From the NCBI GenBank assembly GCA_026120185.1, contig JANUWF010002144.1, forward strand, positions 310,001 through 374,000: a stretch of 64,000 bases of DNA, read 5' to 3'. Shown piece by piece: positions 58,375 through 64,000 of the stretch (positions are counted from its first letter, which is position 1; each line of letters begins with the position of its first letter). Made by a program: the position numbers and the translations under genes. Below the pieces are notes generated by a model. It was not told the origin of the DNA, did no database searches, and saw nothing but the letters and a program-made list of their open reading frames with translations. The DNA comes from Voacanga thouarsii (lineage: Eukaryota > Streptophyta > Magnoliopsida > Gentianales > Apocynaceae).

Positions 58375-58393
58375 GGTCCCACTGGGCGTTCCA
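58375..58393 (-). promoter_or_regulatory. E5 primer-binding site
   Basis: On the - strand TGGAACGCCCAGTGGGACC, five bases inside the LTR. It shares CGCCCAGTGG with the E4 site, so both elements use the same unusual primer class. Confidence 0.75.
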
Positions 58394-58398
58394 ATCTG

Positions 58399-59091
58399 TG
58401 TTGTTGTCAAAATAAGGAGCCGATGCAGACGGGGATTGGCTTCTTTTTCGATAAACACAAACGATCTTATATGGTGAAACAGAAAATGATATCAGATCTC
58501 TTTTGAATCAAGGACTGGGTTCCTTAAACTTACTATAGAAAGGGTTCAAGAAAGTCAGCTGAAAATGCTCAACGGAAGGACTTTTTTTGGGCAAAAGACT
58601 GATACTTGTATTAACTTGCTAAAGAAAAAGGTCTAACACTTGAAAGAAGAACAGCAAGCTGTAAGGAAAAAATAGAAATAAAGTTGTAAAGGAAAACTAT
58701 AACAAAGCGGTAAGAAAGCTGTAAGAAATTGAAATCCTAGACTAAAAAGCTGTAAATGATGACAAAGTAGAAGAAATTGAAATTGAATGTTGTTGGTTGA
58801 TGGTTGATGATTTTTTTGTTCTGGGCGATGCTCCCACTTTATATTTGCTACAATTGAACTACTAACAGATCGTGGAGTTTCTTCCAGCCGAAGAGTGCTC
58901 CCAACGGTCGTGCAGGATTCTTGCGCCGAAAGATTAGGGGTTTGTTTTTCTTTTTATCGGCTTCGTGGTGCCGATGTTGACCATGACTGTTAGCTGCTTG
59001 AAACGTTGATTTTATCGGTTCGTCCAAACTTATCGAATCGGCATCGACTCAAAGTAACCGTTGTGTCAGCTCGGCAAAGTTGACGTCAACA
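58399..59091 (-). repeat. E5 5' LTR (right)
   Basis: tgttgttgtcaaaataagg to ...gttgacgtcaaca, 693 bp, highly similar to 48133-48824. Confidence 0.95.
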
Positions 59092-59145
59092 AAAGTTAAC
59101 ATACTTTATTCAGATATTTCAATCAAAATTATCTTTTTAAATGCT
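59092..59145 (-). repeat. E6 5' LTR, outer end
   Basis: aaagttaacatactttattcagat...aattatcttttt continues the E6 LTR beyond E5 and matches 43486-43535. The true outer end of E6 is either at the ttaaca of 59101 or near 59145. Confidence 0.6.
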
Positions 59146-60429
59146 CCACTTAAAAAAAAACGCATTTTGTTTGGAGATTGTGCCAAGGAATCATTCCAGT
59201 AATGTCTAACTTGTGCAAAAGCTGTATATTGATTTTGTAAATTGTTTATTATATGGTTCAGAAGAAGAAATAGACGTATATGCCTTTTTTTTTTTTAATA
59301 ATAATCACTAGAAAGTGGAAATTTTATAAAAATAAAACAAATTAAACTTACAATTAGAGAAAAATAGTTAAAATAGTTATATTTGAAAACCCTTCACTTT
59401 TTGTCTAATAATTATAGTATGTTTGGACAATTGAGTTTCTATGCTCTTTTTACCTTTTCAAAAGCGAATTGGAGTAAAGTCATTGTCATTATAGTTGTCT
59501 ATATTATATTCAATTAAATCACTATATAGCTCTGAAATTTGAGCAAAACTTCGTTATATTTCATTTCGTGTTTCTTTATACCCGCTCTTAATTTCTTTGA
59601 CTATGCAAGTTGTTGCTACATTTTGAGATCAAATTCTGGTCTAACTTGAAAATGTGTGGAATATGAAAGATAATCTTTTTGATATACCAAATCATGAGTG
59701 ATTTGACCAATTCAAATATTATGTAACATGATATGGTATATTAAATATAGGACAATCACTAACATTACTAATTAACTGAACATGGGAAAAAAAAAAAATC
59801 AAAGTAGCCAGGACCATTGATCTAGTCCCTTTGTGCTGCTAGAACAACTTGTAGAATAGTAGACAGTTCTGTATCTGGCATTGACAAATTAACTAACGGA
59901 CATCATGAGCTCTAGTTACATTGTTAATTTAGTTATTTGTTGTACCTCTGAAATACCAATTTCATATGTAAGCTATTGTTGTGGTGGGGATAAATTTGGA
60001 TCCAAAGTTGTCCCTTCTGCAATATGCTCAATTGGAATAATCCTTCCTTCAATAGGAGTCAAAGATTCATTCGCTGTCCTATTTTCAATCTGAACACCTA
60101 AAGAAAAACCTCTTTCATGACGAGACTAAGAATTTTGATATTTGTCAGAAATCTCGTTGATTGCAATTACAGGAGTCAAAGATTCCTCATTATCGTCGAT
60201 AGTAGTAGAAAAAGATTGGGATGCCGAGTGGTATGGAGATAATTATCACCATTGCTAGATATGTCTAGCTGTTTTTATTTTTGTTGAGAAGACTATAACT
60301 CAGTTGTCAGAGCTGTCTGTTTATCTGGGTAGCTAGGGTTTTTTTTACAACCCATGGCTGCTGTTGCTGATGAACCATGCATCTAATGGTCTTCATTATT
60401 TTTCCCATGACACTGCTGTGCCGATCTCT
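59146..60429. other. unassigned AT-rich DNA
   Basis: No conserved frame or repeat seen. A 62-codon frame at 59905-60093 lacks recognisable motifs. Confidence 0.45.
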
Positions 60430-61165
60430 ACAATTGATATCATCATGACCCAACCAACAACAGTTTATGCAATAAGAAGACTTGTCTTCATATGATATAG
60501 GTTAGAAAACCTCAGATTATATGCTAATCCAGACACGAGAAGGCAAATCCTTCAACAAGTCGATGGATTTCCACACAAACCCTAACGACACTAGATCGTG
60601 TAAGAGAAGCCACACCATCAGGTTTTAATGGACGTCTGACTAGAGAAGCCAAGGAGAAAAGTATCTTCTTGTTTAATTTTAAAAGAAAGCACATACAGAT
60701 TGTGGAAGGAGATCCAAAGAGACACTATGGATGGCTAAAAAAAAATGAAAGTCAGGCATCCATTTAGGAATTAGGATAGGAAAACTAAGGAGATGCTATA
60801 GACCTTCCAGCCATAGCCCAGTGCAATCCTTCTCCAAGTTTGGCATAATATGCACATGTCAATAATCCAATTAGTCCGCTGACACTGATCCCTTCAAACA
60901 AATAGTTGAAAAGCTTTATGTAAGTATTCCATTAATAGGCGGGACATGAAAATTTTCCAATTAAAGTAAATTGAAAACGTTTTGCCAAGAATTAAATTTC
61001 ATCATTGGAAAAGAACAAAGCTGGTTCTCCCTTGTAAAAAGAAAAATTTTTTAGGGAAGAAGGAAAGGAAAAGAGAGACGTGAAGGATTTTCTCCCCCAA
61101 GGATCTGGGGGTTCAGCCGAATATGATAAGGCCACTGCCACAACCTGGGTCGAAAACCCTAGTGT
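60430..61165 (-). pseudogene. DUF4283/zinc-knuckle remnant
   Basis: On the - strand, GEPALFFSNDEI..LAKRFQFTLIGKFS near 61040-60950 resembles the start of DUF4283. Further down are VWKSIDLLKDLPSRVWISI (about 60560) and SYCINCCWLGHDDINC, a C-x2-C-x4-H-x4-C knuckle (about 60440-60480). This combination is typical of plant LINE ORF1 products and related genes. Several stops and shifts break it. A LINE origin is likely; a degenerate host gene is possible. Confidence 0.6.
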
Positions 61166-61239
61166 GGCTAGTGCAAAGAAAGATAGTTTAGAGAGAAAAG
61201 GTCAACAAAGTTGTAACTAAAAAAAAAAAACAATATTCC

Positions 61240-61815
61240 CCCATGTCTTCTTCACGTGTTTTTATGCAATTTCGATTCAAGAGGAGACTGATTTTCTGCT
61301 TAGAGATTTCTTGCAATGATCTACTTCATGGCTGGATTTCTTTTACCGGTTGTCATGTCATGCGAGTGAAGTTAAAGTTGGATTTGTTGAAGCACTGTCC
61401 ATGGTTATACGGCGCTTGTGGGAAAGTTGCAATAGATTGGTGTTCCATTGCAAAAGCTCAATGATGGCTGATACTCGCTCAAGAGCTTTTCCTTTGCAAA
61501 GTGAATATCAACATGCACAAGCTCCTAGTGTCCTACAAAACCCAGAAATTTTTGTCTGATAGTAGACTCCTCCAAACCAAGGTGCGTATAAAGTTAATAT
61601 GGATGCAGCTTCTAGAAAAGGGAGAAGTGGTGCTGGTGTTTTTATTCAAGATTATATCGGACATATTTTCACCTTTGCTTCAATACCAATATAGGGTATG
61701 GTGAGTGTTGAACAAAATGAGGCTAGGGCAGTTATTGACGGAGTTAGACTTTCAAATGATTGTTTATCTTCCAATTTTTTTTTCTTAGAGCTAGATTCTT
61801 TTAGTGATCAAGGAT
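61240..61815 (+). pseudogene. RNase H-like (LINE-type) remnant
   Basis: ALSMVIRRLWESCNRLVFHCKSS (61390-61470) resembles the 'W..RN..VF' segment ahead of the plant RNase H-like domain. KVNMDAASRKGRSGAGVFIQDYIG and VEQNEARAVIDGVRLSNDCLSS (61590-61760) then give the domain with D, E and the segment near the second D (LELDSF). An in-frame TAG and several shifts break it. It is on the opposite strand to the adjacent DUF4283 piece. Confidence 0.6.
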
Positions 61816-63332
61816 ATTAATTCAAAAGATGAATGTTTCATATAGGTGTATGCCTAAGTCATATCGAGTGAGCCAAACCTTGAGATCACCGAATTAAGTT
61901 CAATATCTTTAATTTAGGCTAGGATCGAATTCGAGTTCAAGTTCAATGTGATTCTTAAATTAAGATTTGAGCTTAATTTAATAAAATACATCTTAAAGTT
62001 GGAGTTCAATTCAAGGTTCAATTACTTGATGAGTTCAAAAATTTAAAATCAGGCTTGTATTTAAATTTCTTTAAGAATATTTATAATAAAAATTTTATTA
62101 TATATGTATTAAAAATAATATACAATAAATAATTAATTATTTAATATAAATATGTCTAATCAAATATGTTTGCGATTTTTTGAGTCGAATACTTGATTAT
62201 TCGATTTTGATCAAAATAACAATGCGAACCTACAAGAAATATTTCAACTTGAACTCGAAAATATCAAATTGAGCCAAGCCCTTATCAAGTTGAGCTAAAC
62301 AAGTAAGTAAAAGTTCGGGTTAAGTACACCCCTTGTTTATCATGCATTGGTAATTTTAGCACTTCTAGTAGAGTTGGTTTGCGGGATAGGTCTTGTTCTA
62401 TTTGGAGGATAGGTCTTGTTCTGACCTATTATTAGGGATGGCAAAGGGGCCGAGTCATATTGGGGACTAGAAATCTCGGCCCTACTCTCACATATCCCCT
62501 ATCTCCCCTATTTTCGACCCGTCCCCGACTCGGAGAAAGGCAAGGATCCCCACCCTTGGCCCACCAGGGATAAAATAATTTCTGGTCTTGACCCAGTGGA
62601 GAAGCAAGGGCCCAGTTGGGCCCAACATCTTGAGAATGTTTTTAATTTTTTTTTACTTCTGATATATTTTTATTCAAATCTTTTTAATACCTTCTAAAAG
62701 CTTTCTTATTATATATATTGCACAAAATTTTTGTATATGTTGTAAATTTAATAATTATAAAAATGATATGTTCGAGACTTTAAGTTAAATTAGATTAATA
62801 TGATTTGCTTAGTTCAAATTATCACATAAAATCTTACTAAATTTTGAAGGTTAAAAGTTTTGTTCTATTTAAAATAATTATATCATCTGTTAATTATTAT
62901 ACTCTACAATAATCTTATCAATTATGTGAATATTTATTAATTATTATTAGTTTGAATAATTCTATAGACTATTCTAATGGTTAGAATGTTTGCTTCTCAT
63001 AACAAGGAAAATAAATTAGAATGATAAGAAAGCATTTATATATATAAATATTTATATATATATATTTATATATATATAACTACGTACGAACTATATTTAA
63101 TTATGAGATATTTAGGTGGATAGTGTATAAGAATTAATTTTTTTTTTAATATCATGGTGGACATAATTAACTAAACATCTTGCACTACTTAATATTTTTA
63201 TTCATACCCACATATTTATTTTAAATTAGCTTTGAAATGTTTTGGTAGTACTTAGTTATATTGATCTATAATAATTAACATTATAGGATAAATTACTTGT
63301 AATAACTTAATACGACAAGATAGAGTCTAATG

Positions 63333-63337
<5 letters not shown>
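61816..63337. other. unassigned AT-rich DNA with a GC-rich island
   Basis: Mostly AT-rich. At about 62440-62600 a GC-rich stretch (ggggccgagtc..cccctatctcccctatt..cccgtccccgactcgg) interrupts it; such G/C runs occur in short dispersed plant repeats, but I cannot assign a family. No gene seen. Confidence 0.4.

Positions 63338-63364
<27 letters not shown>
63338..63364. repeat. (TA)n microsatellite
   Basis: About 13 TA units, with further TA-rich runs at 63040-63080 and 63395-63420. Confidence 0.9.
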
Positions 63365-63365
<1 letters not shown>

Positions 63366-64000
63366 ACATAATATAATAAACATAATACATATAAAATATA
63401 TATTTATATATTTATATATGAAGCGGGGTAGGTTGGGTCGGACGGGCCGGATTTGAGGCAGGAATCATGTAATCCTCGTGTTGGTTAACTCAGCCATGCA
63501 ATCAGATAGTGCAGTGGAAATAAAACTGAGGAAACCTACCAAAGATCACTTATATGCGAAAAACGGATGCAAGAAAATGATTGAAGAATTACCTACGATG
63601 GCGTCTTTGTAAACCAAAAAAAAATCTTTTTTGTTGAAGGCGCGATTCAGCAAGAGTTTAATTGCTTGTTCGAAACAAGCCTTACCACGATCGTCTAAAA
63701 CAAGCCACTGGAGTCCAAGTGTAGGGCTCCTTCTAATAGTAAGCCACACAAGGATTTTACTCGAGCTTCACTTGGATTCTGTGCTAGTAGAATACTTTCG
63801 GCGACTAAGGTTCGTGTGTTTCATAAACAGAAGAAGAAGAAGAAGATAAAGTGGAGAGCTGGTTTTTCTTTTTTCGAAGAAAAACTCTCCATGTACCTCC
63901 AATCAATAAAACTCACGGCATGCATATCAAATATAGTGTCCGTGTTTTTGGTAGAATCCATAATGAATATGGATTCTTTAATTATCAATTATTTTGTAAT
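63365..64000. other. unassigned DNA at the right edge
   Basis: 63420-63910 is GC-richer than its surroundings. On the - strand a 67-codon frame (63749-63546) starts MWLTIRRSPTLGLQWLVLDD; it might belong to an LTR or leader of a further element, but no LTR end, PBS or polypurine tract was found. Confidence 0.35.

Larger units (their letters stand above)
48133..59091 (-). mobile_element. Ty3/gypsy Tat-type element E5 with antisense PMD gene
   Basis: 10.96 kb; LTRs 48133-48824 and 58399-59091. Flanks GAAGT (48128-48132) and AAAGT (59092-59096) differ in one base. The homologous empty site at about 43486 ('ttaagaagacaac') supports the junction. gag-pol runs on the - strand with two RNase H domains. 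A spliced PMD gene runs on the + strand at 49157-52163, tail to tail with pol. It is visibly less AT-rich than its surroundings and better preserved than E4, but still has stops. Confidence 0.93.
27262..59145 (-). mobile_element. old Ty3/gypsy element E6, exploded by nested insertions
   Basis: Two diverged copies of one sequence (27262-28382 plus 43266-43535; 46695-48132 plus 59092 to about 59145) flank a gypsy gag remnant on the - strand. A methionine-type PBS at 46677-46689 sits five bases inside the upper copy, so the upper copy is the 5' LTR and the lower one the 3' LTR. No protease, RT or integrase of this element is seen between 43536 and 44090, so pol is deleted or was never there. The LTRs differ at perhaps 20% or more of positions, so it is the oldest layer. 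The outer ends show no clear target duplication. Confidence 0.65.

Noticed and set aside
59905..60093. 62-codon + strand frame with several Cys
   Set aside because: No homology recognised and no promoter or partner; length is within chance for the region.
62440..62600. GC-rich island as a promoter of a host gene
   Set aside because: No coding frame follows on either strand; it looks like a dispersed repeat with G and C runs.
63546..63849. Possible LTR or gene start at the right edge
   Set aside because: No LTR end, PBS, polypurine tract or domain seen, so left as unassigned.

Overview
This window is a stretch of plant nuclear DNA, most likely from a eudicot. It is AT-rich and built almost entirely of LTR retrotransposons in several layers of insertion. 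I see no intact host protein gene and no rRNA or tRNA gene. The plant assignment rests on Ty1/copia and Ty3/gypsy families of plant type, initiator-Met-like primer-binding sites, Tat-type gypsy polyproteins with two RNase H domains, a plant mobile domain gene, a DUF4283-like remnant and a Stowaway-like MITE.

Region by region. 1-6855: copia element E1 on the + strand, whose 5' LTR lies off the left edge; its gag-pol has two stop codons and one frameshift, and its 3' LTR starts at 4918. 6919-8584: a related LTR on the - strand, tail to tail with the first. 8585-10041: the last bases of another copia pol plus its 3' LTR. 10382-19845: copia element E2, complete in structure (LTRs 10382-12280 and 17941-19845, target duplication CTTCT) but badly decayed. 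19851-21490: unassigned DNA holding a tandem repeat interrupted by a MITE. 21497-27111: copia element E3 with 0.38 kb LTRs and target duplication CTTTC.

27262 to about 59145 can be read as one old gypsy element on the - strand (E6: PBS 46677-46689, gag remnant 44090-46060) blown apart by later insertions. Its 3' LTR (27262-28382 and 43266-43535) was hit by a copia solo LTR (E7: 28383-29066 and 41908-43262), which was itself hit by Tat-type element E4 (29067-41902, duplication ATATT). Its 5' LTR (46695-48132 and 59092 to about 59145) was hit by a second Tat-type element, E5 (48133-59091, GAAGT/AAAGT). Its gag holds a further insertion of about 1.19 kb. 59146-64000 contains a DUF4283/zinc-knuckle remnant on the - strand, an RNase H-like remnant on the + strand, simple repeats and unassigned AT-rich DNA.

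The most interesting cargo is in E4 and E5. Each carries, between the end of pol and the 3' LTR and antisense to gag-pol, a gene for a plant mobile domain (PMD) protein. Both genes have a TATA box of their own, a PMD, a low-complexity linker, a short phase-0 GT-AG intron at the equivalent place, and a charged coiled-coil tail. The two elements differ in sequence and LTRs, so this spliced antisense gene looks like a maintained part of the element. A second unusual signal is a tiny open frame (M..RSRRL) in at least five copia LTR copies, where the amino acids are kept while the codons change.

Every gag, pol and PMD frame in the window carries nonsense or frameshift damage, so the elements look inactive. 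Most stops compared can be explained by C-to-T or G-to-A transitions.
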